A DNA stretch of 8,100 bases. Origin: Planctomycetota bacterium. Its GTDB lineage: Bacteria; Planctomycetota; UBA1135. The notes under the pieces were generated by a model, which was not told the DNA's origin, ran no database searches, and saw nothing but the letters and a program-made list of their open reading frames with translations. Both the position numbers and the translations under genes were made by a program. Below, one piece after another: positions 1 through 6,670 of this stretch. Positions within the stretch are counted from its first letter, which is position 1. Every line of letters starts with the position of its first letter. The stretch spans positions 38,884 through 46,983 of the forward strand of contig NVWJ01000003.1 in the NCBI GenBank assembly GCA_002746235.1, read 5' to 3'.

Positions 1-804
1 GCTACACGTTGGGTGCAAATCGGCCCGCTTACTTTGCAGCCATCGATTCTCTTTCAATGTTTCTGGCCCATCGCATTGGCCTCTTGGGTCGCGCGCGATC
101 CCTTGCGTTTGCACAGTCCGAAAGCCATTGCCAAGCTCGGTGTGTTTTTTATGATCATGATGTTCCCCGTGCTCATGCAACCGGACCTCGGCTCGGTGAT
201 GATTTTGATTGTGGTCAGCGGATTCACCTTCCTCTTTGCAGGAACTCCGCTGCGTTTTCTTTACGTACTCATGCCGGTGCTTATTCTTTTCTTGTGGTTG
301 GCCGCCGCGTTCTTTCCGCACGTATCTTCACGTTTGAGTTACTGGGATGAACCATCGCAGCAAGTGTTGCGCGGCGAAGAAGCCTTCCTTGCAGGCGGAT
401 TGACTGGAGTCGGCCCGGGTAACGGCGTATTCGGATACGGCTTCATTCCCGAAAGCGGAACCGACTTCATTTACCCGATTGTGGCTGAAGAATGGGGTTT
501 AATCGGTTCCGTAGTGATTTGGTCCTTGTTCCTAGCGTTCACTCTCTTCGGCTTCCGCGCTGCTCGTCAATCGGAGTCGCGTTACGGAATCATTCTGATG
601 GCCACCGCTACCTTAATGATCTCCTTTCAAGCCGCTTACAACATGGCCATGGTGTTGCAACTTGTGCCAGTGAAAGGATTGCCGCTACCTTTTGTGAGTC
701 GCGGCGGCTCCTCCATCATCGCTTTGTCTGCCCTATTAGGCGTGGCACTCAAAGCCGTTTACGAAGGTCGACGTCGACCGACTCCTGTTACTGAATTGTT
801 CTGA
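1..804 (+). CDS. ftsW: FtsW, septal peptidoglycan polymerase (SEDS family), 5'-truncated by the window
   Basis: This is the last 267 codons of a SEDS-family lipid II polymerase, an integral membrane glycosyltransferase that works with a class B PBP at the division septum. The frame is open from base 1 (Ala-Thr-Arg-Trp-Val), and the RW followed by QPS matches the family's conserved RW...QPSE region. The true start therefore lies upstream and the GTG at 13 is internal. Visible family motifs are QPDLG (about codons 61-65), AGGLTGVGPGNG, PESGTDF with the expected catalytic Asp at bases 463-465, and KGLPLPFVSRGGSS near the C-terminus, with hydrophobic segments between. Oddities are QPSI for QPSE, ESGTDF for ESHTDF and SRGGSS for SYGGSS. 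RodA is the main alternative, but the position directly before murG and murC favours FtsW. The stop overlaps the next start (TGATG), so translation is probably coupled. Confidence 0.93.
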   Translation, partial: ATRWVQIGPLTLQPSILFQCFWPIALASWVARDPLRLHSPKAIAKLGVFFMIMMFPVLMQPDLGSVMILIVVSGFTFLFAGTPLRFLYVLMPVLILFLWLAAAFFPHVSSRLSYWDEPSQQVLRGEEAFLAGGLTGVGPGNGVFGYGFIPESGTDFIYPIVAEEWGLIGSVVIWSLFLAFTLFGFRAARQSESRYGIILMATATLMISFQAAYNMAMVLQLVPVKGLPLPFVSRGGSSIIALSALLGVALKAVYEGRRRPTPVTELF

Positions 805-1514
805 TGAATCGCGTCCAACGAACCGCATTACTCGCTTTTTTCCTTCTGCTCCTTATGGCTGCCGCTGGTTGGTGGTTGGGTGGAAAACAAGCACAACCTG
901 CCGATGCAAAACCGACCGCAGTTTTACTCGACCCAGGTGCTCTAGAAACGGTGCGCCTTTTACCGCCCGAACAACGTAAGCGTTACGTCGGTAAGAATCG
1001 TTTCGCTGCACCGCCAGTGGATAATCCTTTAGACCCTCGTGGCGGACGGGTTGCCGGCGGAAGTTTGCCCAAGCAAAACTCTGGGTCAACTTCTTCAAGT
1101 GCTGGAAGAATGCCCTCTAACGCCTCATATCGTACGGTTCGAGTGCATCAGAATGAAACGCTTAGCCTCATTGCCGAACGTGAATTGGGAAGTGCGAGTG
1201 CATGGCGGGACTTGTTGAAGTGGAATGGAATTAAAGATGCGCGCTCTATCAAGGTGGGGCAGCAGCTGAAAATTTACGATGGCATGGTTGACCCAAACGC
1301 AAGTGCAAATCCAGCACCAGCTACGGCCGATGCTGGTGTTGGAGTCAGCGGCATGCGTTATCACACGGTGAAAAGCGGCGATATCCTTGGCCGGATTTCG
1401 CAACAGTACTACAACACTTCGCGTGAGGTGCCGCGCATTCTGGAAGCGAATGGATTCACCGATCCGCATGGCATCAAGGTCGGGCAAGTGTTGAAAATTC
1501 CACCGATTAAGTAG
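804..1514 (+). CDS. Membrane-anchored protein with two LysM domains
   Basis: This 236-residue protein is predicted to bind peptidoglycan outside the cytoplasmic membrane. A short basic N-terminus (MNRVQR) is followed by one hydrophobic segment at about residues 8-26, which is a signal anchor or uncleaved signal peptide; there is no lipobox cysteine. Residues 30-107 are a Pro/Ser/Gly-rich linker of low complexity. LysM 1 covers about 109-157 (TVRVHQNETL to VGQQLKIY) and LysM 2 about 185-233 (YHTVKSGDIL to VGQVLKIP), separated by an Ala/Pro-rich linker. No hydrolase or amidase catalytic domain is visible, so it probably binds glycan rather than cutting it. The ATG overlaps the ftsW stop by one base and murG follows after 15 bases, so it belongs to the dcw operon. 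A role at the septum, perhaps positioning or sensing new glycan, is inferred from context only. Confidence 0.9.
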   Translation: MNRVQRTALLAFFLLLLMAAAGWWLGGKQAQPADAKPTAVLLDPGALETVRLLPPEQRKRYVGKNRFAAPPVDNPLDPRGGRVAGGSLPKQNSGSTSSSAGRMPSNASYRTVRVHQNETLSLIAERELGSASAWRDLLKWNGIKDARSIKVGQQLKIYDGMVDPNASANPAPATADAGVGVSGMRYHTVKSGDILGRISQQYYNTSREVPRILEANGFTDPHGIKVGQVLKIPPIK

Positions 1515-1529
1515 GGCGAAAGGGCACAC

Positions 1530-2558
1530 ATGCGTTTTCTTTTTGTCGGCGGAGGAACCGGTGGGCATCTCACTCCGGCGATTGGACTCGCGGAAGGACT
1601 GGAAGCCCGCGGGCATGAAACGCTGTTCCTGTTAAGCGGACGCGATGTCGAACAGTCTTACGTCGCCGACGGACGTGCATGCAAATCGCTCGCTTTTGAA
1701 TCCTCGCGATGGCCACGACCGCTTGCCTTGATGGGAGCAGGAATGCGTGCGCGCAAACATGCACGTCGCTTTCGGCCCGATGCTGTGATTGCGCTAGGAG
1801 GTGCCGCCAGTGCCGCTTCCCTGCTGATTCCGCATGCACCACTAGTCTTGCTCGAAGGCAACTTTGTGGTCGGCCGTAGCGTGAAATGGATGGCGATTTT
1901 CAGCGCATTGATTCTCACCATGTTCGAGCCGACGGCCAAACAACTGAAACGAGCCGTCGTCATGGGACCAGTGACGCGCAAGGATTTAGCCAAGCAAGAT
2001 GCAGCAACTGCCCGTGCCCAATTCGGTTTAGATCCTCAGCGTAAAACTATTTTGGTCATGGGTGGAAGTCAAGGCGCCAAAGATTTGAATCAACTGGCAC
2101 AATCTCTGCTCCCGAAGCTGGAAAAATCCAACTGGCAAATGCTCGCCATCTGTGGTGCGGGTAAAGGCAAGGAACTGGAAGCAGTTGGTTCCCCGAATCT
2201 TGTGCTGCTCGACCATTGCAGCGAAATGGGTGCAGCCTACAGCGCTGCCGATTTCGCCTTGACCCGTGGCGGGGCGTCGACGGTGGGTGAGTTGTGGCTA
2301 CACGGACTTCCTGCGGCGGTTTTGCCTTACCCGTGGCACAAGGATCGGCAGCAGGAACATAACACCCGTGCGCTGGAACCGGGTTTGCTATGTCTCCACG
2401 GAACCGACCCAAACGCCCATTTAGAGGCCATCCTCGACTGTATTAGGAATGACAGTCAACGCCAAAGCATGCGCGAAAGCTTGACGACCATGCGTCCACC
2501 CGACGGCCAAGGAAATGGTGTGGCGCAACTAGAAGAAATCGCCGCGCTGAAACACTAG
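1530..2558 (+). CDS. murG: MurG, UDP-GlcNAc:lipid I N-acetylglucosaminyltransferase
   Basis: MurG transfers GlcNAc from UDP-GlcNAc to lipid I on the inner face of the cytoplasmic membrane, making lipid II, the substrate of FtsW. The 342-residue product is close to the usual 350-360. It is a two-domain GT-B enzyme. The first glycine-rich loop is GGGTGGH at residues 7-13 and the second is GGSQGA at 178-183. The UDP-binding segment is GGASTVGEL (247-255, with Glu254), followed by HKDRQQ at 270-275, which is the same as I recall for the Escherichia coli enzyme. The acceptor-side motif, normally HEQN, reads LEGN at 108-111, keeping Glu and Asn; this is unusual. The ATG at 1530 has an AAGGG Shine-Dalgarno sequence five bases upstream. 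The gene sits 15 bases after the LysM gene and nine bases before murC. Confidence 0.95.
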   Translation: MRFLFVGGGTGGHLTPAIGLAEGLEARGHETLFLLSGRDVEQSYVADGRACKSLAFESSRWPRPLALMGAGMRARKHARRFRPDAVIALGGAASAASLLIPHAPLVLLEGNFVVGRSVKWMAIFSALILTMFEPTAKQLKRAVVMGPVTRKDLAKQDAATARAQFGLDPQRKTILVMGGSQGAKDLNQLAQSLLPKLEKSNWQMLAICGAGKGKELEAVGSPNLVLLDHCSEMGAAYSAADFALTRGGASTVGELWLHGLPAAVLPYPWHKDRQQEHNTRALEPGLLCLHGTDPNAHLEAILDCIRNDSQRQSMRESLTTMRPPDGQGNGVAQLEEIAALKH

Positions 2559-2567
2559 AGTGGTGGA

Positions 2568-3902
2568 GTGAAGGTTCAAGAAGTCATGCCGCCGAGCACC
2601 ACCAACGGTGGACTCGAAGCCCTTGCCGGAACTGCAGGAGCCACTATTCTGCTGGTCGGCGCTGGCGGATGTGGCATGCGTGGTTTGGCCAAGCTGTTTC
2701 TGCAAGCCGGGTGGACGGTGTTTGGGCAAGACACACGCGGTTTTGCAGAGAACGACGTCCTCCTTCAAGATGGTCTAAAACCGCTCGACCCCAAGCAACC
2801 GCTCAATGTTTCTTGGGTAGTCCGCTCTGCCGCCGTCCCCGCCGCAGACATCCACGTCTCGCGCGCGATTGCCGGAGGCGCTCAATCCGCCCTTTACAGC
2901 GACATGCTGGGGGAGATTAGCAAGATCCGCCCGGTACTCGCTATCGCAGGTTCGCACGGCAAGACCACTTGCACCGGATGGATTGCCTACGGTTTGCGTG
3001 AGGCTGGCATTCACGTCGGCTACTTAGTCGGCGCCGATGTCCCGCAACTGCCAAGCTCCGCCGATTGGGGAAACCCAGCGCTGCCACTCATTCTTGAGTC
3101 CTGCGAATACGCGCGCTCCTTCCATGCGCTGCACCCGGCCGACGTCGCGCTGATCAACGTAGACGCAGAACACCCCGACACCTACCCCGGTGGTCTAGAA
3201 GAAGTCATCGAAGCCTTTGGCGTTTTCCTCTCCAATATGCGCCCTTCCGGAACCGTCCTTGCCGGCCCTGAAACACCTGATTTAGCGCATTTCTGCTCTG
3301 GTAACTGGCAAGACACACCGTCACTTCCGGATGATCAAGTCATCGGCCTGCACGGCGCACACAACCGACGTAACGCGGTGCTCGTCGCCGCCGTCCTGCG
3401 CACCTTCAACCTTCCCGATGTCGCCGTCGACCACGCCCTCGCCACTTACACCGGTGCCGCCCGACGTTTAGAAGTTGTCGGCCAACTTGAAAACGGCGCC
3501 ACTGTAGTTTCCGACTATGCACATCATCCGGTCGAAGTCAGCGCCACCCTGCAAGCCACCCGTGAACGCTGGCCTGACAAACGCATGCTTGTAGTCTTTC
3601 AACCGCACCAAGCGCAACGCTTTCACGCCTACCGTGATCAGTTTGCGCCGTCCCTCGATCTCGCCGATGCACTCCTGTTGCTCGAAATTTACCGCGCCCG
3701 CGACCCGGAAGAATTGCAGGCCAGCGTGGAGGAATTGGTTCCTGAACTGCGCGCACGGCCCGGCTTAAAAGATCGTCCACTTTCTACCGTGCAAGATCAG
3801 GCGGAAGGACGCAAAATACTCGCTTCCTGGCTGCAGCCCGACGACATCGTCCTCTGCCTAGGTGCTGGAGATGTCGATGCCTTCGCCCGAAACTTACGCT
3901 GA
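2568..3902 (+). CDS. murC: MurC, UDP-N-acetylmuramate--L-alanine ligase
   Basis: MurC uses ATP to add L-Ala to UDP-MurNAc, the first step of the peptide stem, in the cytoplasm. The 444-residue reading shows the three Mur-ligase domains in order. The N-terminal UDP-binding fold has GAGGCGM at 31-37. The central ATPase has a P-loop, GSHGKTT, at 128-134 and ESCEYARSF at 177-185 where many MurC proteins have EADESD. The C-terminal domain has HNRRNA at 265-270, ARRLEVVG at 298-305, DYAHHPVE at 316-323 and FQPHQAQR at 344-351. DYAHHP and FQPH favour MurC over MurD, MurE or MurF; the related ligase Mpl is less likely in this position. The usual Asp-His pair reads Glu-His (201-202), keeping the His. 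The start is uncertain. GTG 2568 is the first in-frame start, but GGAG runs into it. ATG 2586 is an alternative, with GAAGG 11 bases upstream, and loses six residues. Confidence 0.93.
   Translation: MKVQEVMPPSTTNGGLEALAGTAGATILLVGAGGCGMRGLAKLFLQAGWTVFGQDTRGFAENDVLLQDGLKPLDPKQPLNVSWVVRSAAVPAADIHVSRAIAGGAQSALYSDMLGEISKIRPVLAIAGSHGKTTCTGWIAYGLREAGIHVGYLVGADVPQLPSSADWGNPALPLILESCEYARSFHALHPADVALINVDAEHPDTYPGGLEEVIEAFGVFLSNMRPSGTVLAGPETPDLAHFCSGNWQDTPSLPDDQVIGLHGAHNRRNAVLVAAVLRTFNLPDVAVDHALATYTGAARRLEVVGQLENGATVVSDYAHHPVEVSATLQATRERWPDKRMLVVFQPHQAQRFHAYRDQFAPSLDLADALLLLEIYRARDPEELQASVEELVPELRARPGLKDRPLSTVQDQAEGRKILASWLQPDDIVLCLGAGDVDAFARNLR
3867..3879 (+). promoter_or_regulatory. Shine-Dalgarno sequence that decides the murB start
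   Basis: GGAG at 3867-3870, inside the end of murC, lies six bases before ATG 3877. That is good spacing. For ATG 3871 it would have no spacing, and it lies downstream of GTG 3862. It therefore supports 3877 as the murB start and translation coupled to murC. Confidence 0.5.
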
Positions 3903-4779
3903 AATCGCCCCTATGCGCCGCGACGAACCATTGTCGCAGTGGACCACTTTGCGCATTGGCGGCAACGCCGAGATGTTCTTCGAGCCGCATCGGCCGGAAA
4001 AGCTCGCCGATTTATTGACCGCGCTAGAGAAGGACGACGTGCCCTGGCGCATGCTAGGTGCCGGTGCCAACACTCTGCCGCCCGATGGTGGCGTGGCCGG
4101 TGCCATCATCCACACCGGCAACATGCGACGCATCTTCCGCGACGGCGATGGACTGCGTGCCTGGGCGGGTGCAACTCTGCCGAGCTTAGTCCACACCGCA
4201 CATGGAGTAGGGCTTGCCGGTTTTGAATCTTTAGTCGGTGTACCCGGACATGTCGGTGGCGCCATTGCCATGAATGCCGGAAGTGCCGATTGGGGCATCT
4301 GGGACGAAGTTTACAACGTAGTGCTGTGGATGCCCGGCGAACGTGAAGGCCTCAAGATGGAGGAGTTCACGCCCGAACAAATTGGCCCCAAATATCGCGA
4401 TGGAAACTTAAATGGTGCCGTCGTCCTTGAAGTCCACTTCCATTTGGAGCCGCAGCCGCCGAAAGTGATCAAGGATCGTCAAGACGACATTCTGCAGCGC
4501 AAAAATAAGAGTCAGCCGGTGAGCATTAGTTCTGCCGGGTGTGCGTACAAGAATCCGCCCGGTGATTCCGCCGGACGCCTGGTCGAAGCCGCCGGAATGA
4601 AGGGCTTTCAGGTCGGTGGCGCGCAGATTTCCGAGCTGCACGCCAACTTTGTGCTTAACCGCGGTGGCGCGACGGCCGCAGATGTACGTTCTCTCATTGC
4701 CCAGGTCGAGGAGAGAGTGGAATCCGAGAGTGGCATTCGTTTAGAACGAGAACTGGTCATTTGGCCCGAGCCGTTGTAA
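3877..4779 (+). CDS. murB: MurB, UDP-N-acetylenolpyruvoylglucosamine reductase
   Basis: MurB is a cytoplasmic FAD- and NADPH-dependent enzyme that reduces UDP-GlcNAc-enolpyruvate to UDP-MurNAc, the substrate of MurC. From ATG 3877 the product is 300 residues, the size of the shorter type II MurB. FAD-domain motifs are LRIGGNAEMFF (25-35), LGAGANTLPPDGG (60-72, where LGGGSNLLV is usual) and GFESLVGVPGHVGGAIAMNAG (115-135). YRDG (173-176) keeps the expected Arg but lacks the usual Ser of YRxS. SAGCAYKNP (219-227) has Cys222 in the place of the catalytic proton donor, a Ser in E. coli. HANFVLN (255-261) and the C-terminal LEREL with its Glu residues are intact. I chose ATG 3877 because GGAG at 3867-3870 lies six bases upstream. 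GTG 3862, ATG 3871 and ATG 3913 are alternatives. The chosen start overlaps murC by 26 bases, which suggests coupled translation. Confidence 0.93.
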   Translation: MPSPETYAEIAPMRRDEPLSQWTTLRIGGNAEMFFEPHRPEKLADLLTALEKDDVPWRMLGAGANTLPPDGGVAGAIIHTGNMRRIFRDGDGLRAWAGATLPSLVHTAHGVGLAGFESLVGVPGHVGGAIAMNAGSADWGIWDEVYNVVLWMPGEREGLKMEEFTPEQIGPKYRDGNLNGAVVLEVHFHLEPQPPKVIKDRQDDILQRKNKSQPVSISSAGCAYKNPPGDSAGRLVEAAGMKGFQVGGAQISELHANFVLNRGGATAADVRSLIAQVEERVESESGIRLERELVIWPEPL

Positions 4780-4782
4780 AAT
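4754..4782 (+). promoter_or_regulatory. Possible sigma-70-type promoter for thrS
   Basis: TGGTCA (4754-4759) resembles the -35 hexamer TTGACA at four of six positions. TAAAAT (4777-4782) resembles TATAAT at five of six. The spacer is 17 bases. The element lies over the last codons of murB and would start transcription near 4789, giving a leader of about 37 bases before thrS. Matches this good can arise by chance, so it is tentative; read-through from the dcw operon is the alternative. Confidence 0.3.
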
Positions 4783-4797
4783 CCTGACAACCCCCGT

Positions 4798-4816
4798 ACG
4801 GCCCAGGTATGGCCGT
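4798..4816 (+). other. Small hairpin in the thrS leader
   Basis: ACGGCC (4798-4803) and GGCCGT (4811-4816) are perfect inverted copies around a seven-base loop (CAGGTAT). There is no following T tract, so it is not a terminator. It ends nine bases before the thrS ATG and could affect ribosome access. thrS of E. coli is known to be controlled by its product binding an operator in its own leader, but no anticodon-like arm is evident here, so any regulatory role is speculative. Confidence 0.35.
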
Positions 4817-4825
4817 CCCGGAAAC

Positions 4826-6595
4826 ATGAGCCTTCCCTTCGAACCACAGAACGGTCCCGTCCCGCTGGAAGCATTGCGTCATTCGGTCAGTCACATCATG
4901 GCCGACGCAGTCCTGCGGATTTTTCCTGAAGCCAAAGTCGCCATCGGTCCGCCGATCGAGCACGGTTTCTATTACGACTTCGAGCTGCCACGCCCGCTCA
5001 CCGAAGAGGACCTTCCGGTCATCGAGGCAGAGATGGCGAAGATTTTGCAGGAGGCTGGTGCTTTTGAGCGCTCGACGATGAGTCGAGAAGATGCCAAAGC
5101 CAAGCTTGCTGCCGACGGCCAAGACTACAAAGTCGAGCTGCTCGACGACATTCCGGAGGGCGAAGAAATTAGTTTCTATAGCCATGGAACTTGGACGGAT
5201 CTCTGCGCCGGCCCGCACGTAGAAAACGCGAAGCAGTTACGCAAGATTGGCATGAAGCTCACTTCGGTAGCCGGTGCTTATTGGCGCGGCGATTCGGACA
5301 AAGCCATGTTGCAGCGCATTTACGGCACCGCTTGGTGGTCCAACAAGGACCTCAAAAAGTACATGGCGTACTTGGAAGAAGTTGCTGCGCGCGACCATCG
5401 TAAACTTGGACGCGAACTGGACTTGTTCAGCCTTAATGCGGACTTTGGAGCCGGTTTGGTGTTCTGGCATCCGAAGCTCGGACACGTGCGGCGTAAGTTG
5501 GAAGAGTGGTGGTGGGAGTTGCACGAAGCGCGCGACTACTGGCCGGTTTACACCCCACACGTTGCGGGGGAGGCGGTGTTCCGTCAATCCGGACACTTGG
5601 AAAACTACGCCGACATGATTTGGGCGCCGATGGATGTCGATGGCCGCCCGCACCGCGTGAAACCCATGAACTGTCCGGGACACGTGACCATCTTTAACTC
5701 GGTGCGTCACTCTTACCGCGATCTGCCACGGCGTTTTGCGGAGCTTGGCACGGTTTACCGTTACGAGCCGTCGGGCACTCTCCATGGCATGTTGCGCGTG
5801 CGCGGTTTCACTCAGGACGATGCCCACATCTTCTGCACGCAAGAGCAGTTGGCCGATGAGATTGTCGATGTACTCAAATTAGTACACACCATTCTCACCA
5901 CCTTCGGTTATGAGTACACCGCATACCTCGCCACGCGCCCAGAGAAGTCTCTAGGCACCGACGAGGTTTGGGAACACGCGATTGCAGCTTTGGTGGCTGC
6001 GGCAGAGCGTCAGGAACTTCCTTTGGAAGACGATCCTGGTGGTGGCGTGTTCTACGGTCCGAAGATCGACTTCAAGATCAAAGATGCTCTCGGCCGTGAA
6101 TGGCAAGGCCCGACCGTGCAGGTCGACTTCAACCTGCCCGACCGCTTCGACATTCAGTTCAACGACAAAGACAACGCACTGAAGCGTCCAGTCATGGTGC
6201 ACCGCGCCATCTTTGGCTCGCTCGAACGCTTCGTTGGAGGACTCATCGAGCACTTCGCAGCGTGGTTCCCAGTGTGGTTGTGCCCAACTCCGGTTGCCGT
6301 GCTGCCGATTACCGAGGAGCAGATTCCTGCTGCCGAAGCCCTACGCGACAAGATTGTTGCCGCAGGTTTCCGCGCGATCTTAATGTCGGATGGACCACTG
6401 CGTAAACGAGTGCGCGAATCCGAGATGGACAAGATTCCGTACATGGCAGTCATCGGCGGTCGCGAGGCCGAAAACGGTGAAGTCAGCGTGCGCGTGCACG
6501 GCGTGAAAGAACAAAAGACTTTATCGGTCGATGACTTTATGACGGCGCTGGAAGCTAAGCGCTCGTCGAAGTCTTTGACTTATGAGTTGGAGTAG
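4826..6595 (+). CDS. thrS: Threonyl-tRNA synthetase lacking the N-terminal TGS domain
   Basis: This class II synthetase charges tRNA-Thr in the cytoplasm. The 589-residue product is shorter than the usual bacterial 635-650 because the TGS (N1) domain is missing; the protein enters the editing domain almost at once. The editing site is complete: HSVSH (His19, His23) and DLCAGPH (Cys127, His131). The catalytic core has MNCPGH (Cys283), motif 2 around YRYEPSGTLHGMLRVRGFTQDDAH (in two parts, 311-320 and 321-334, with His334) and motif 3 in VMVHRAIFGSLERF (His459). Cys283, His334 and His459 are the expected zinc ligands. The C-terminal anticodon-binding domain covers about 487-580 and includes RKRVRESEMDKIPYM. 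The ATG at 4826 has only a weak upstream CGGAA. The 46-base gap to murB leaves no room for a TGS domain. A terminator follows the gene. Confidence 0.96.
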   Translation: MSLPFEPQNGPVPLEALRHSVSHIMADAVLRIFPEAKVAIGPPIEHGFYYDFELPRPLTEEDLPVIEAEMAKILQEAGAFERSTMSREDAKAKLAADGQDYKVELLDDIPEGEEISFYSHGTWTDLCAGPHVENAKQLRKIGMKLTSVAGAYWRGDSDKAMLQRIYGTAWWSNKDLKKYMAYLEEVAARDHRKLGRELDLFSLNADFGAGLVFWHPKLGHVRRKLEEWWWELHEARDYWPVYTPHVAGEAVFRQSGHLENYADMIWAPMDVDGRPHRVKPMNCPGHVTIFNSVRHSYRDLPRRFAELGTVYRYEPSGTLHGMLRVRGFTQDDAHIFCTQEQLADEIVDVLKLVHTILTTFGYEYTAYLATRPEKSLGTDEVWEHAIAALVAAAERQELPLEDDPGGGVFYGPKIDFKIKDALGREWQGPTVQVDFNLPDRFDIQFNDKDNALKRPVMVHRAIFGSLERFVGGLIEHFAAWFPVWLCPTPVAVLPITEEQIPAAEALRDKIVAAGFRAILMSDGPLRKRVRESEMDKIPYMAVIGGREAENGEVSVRVHGVKEQKTLSVDDFMTALEAKRSSKSLTYELE

Positions 6596-6611
6596 ATTGC
6601 TTTACGCGAAA

Positions 6612-6656
6612 CCTATCCTCTTCGGCTTTGGTGCCGAAGGGGACAGGGTGTTTCTT
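6612..6656 (+). terminator. Rho-independent terminator after thrS
   Basis: Bases 6612-6626 and 6633-6647 form a 15-pair stem with one A-C mismatch and one G-T wobble, closed by TTCGGC/GCCGAA around the six-base loop TTTGGT. The T-rich stretch TGTTTCTT follows at 6649-6656. It starts 17 bases after the thrS stop and ends 14 bases before the next gene, so it probably ends the thrS (and possibly the dcw) transcript. Confidence 0.8.
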
Positions 6657-6670
6657 ATACGGAGGATGAA

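Noticed and set aside
13..15. GTG at 13 as the start of the FtsW gene
   Set aside because: Family-conserved residues (RW) lie upstream in the same frame, and membrane spans expected before QPS are missing, so the gene begins outside the window.
9..350. 113-codon + strand open frame overlapping ftsW
   Set aside because: It is out of frame with the recognisable FtsW sequence and has no motif of its own.
853..1616. Minus-strand open frames opposite the LysM gene and the start of murG
   Set aside because: They lie opposite well-supported genes, show no family motifs and have no ribosome binding site or separate context; they are antisense shadows.
5237..5842. 201-codon minus-strand open frame within thrS
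   Set aside because: The sense strand encodes unmistakable ThrRS catalytic motifs through this whole stretch; the antisense frame matches nothing I recognise.
6628..6660. Promoter for the small membrane protein, TTGGTG with TTATAC or TCTTAT
   Set aside because: The hexamers match poorly, the spacing is off, and the stretch is already explained by the terminator stem and T-rich tail.
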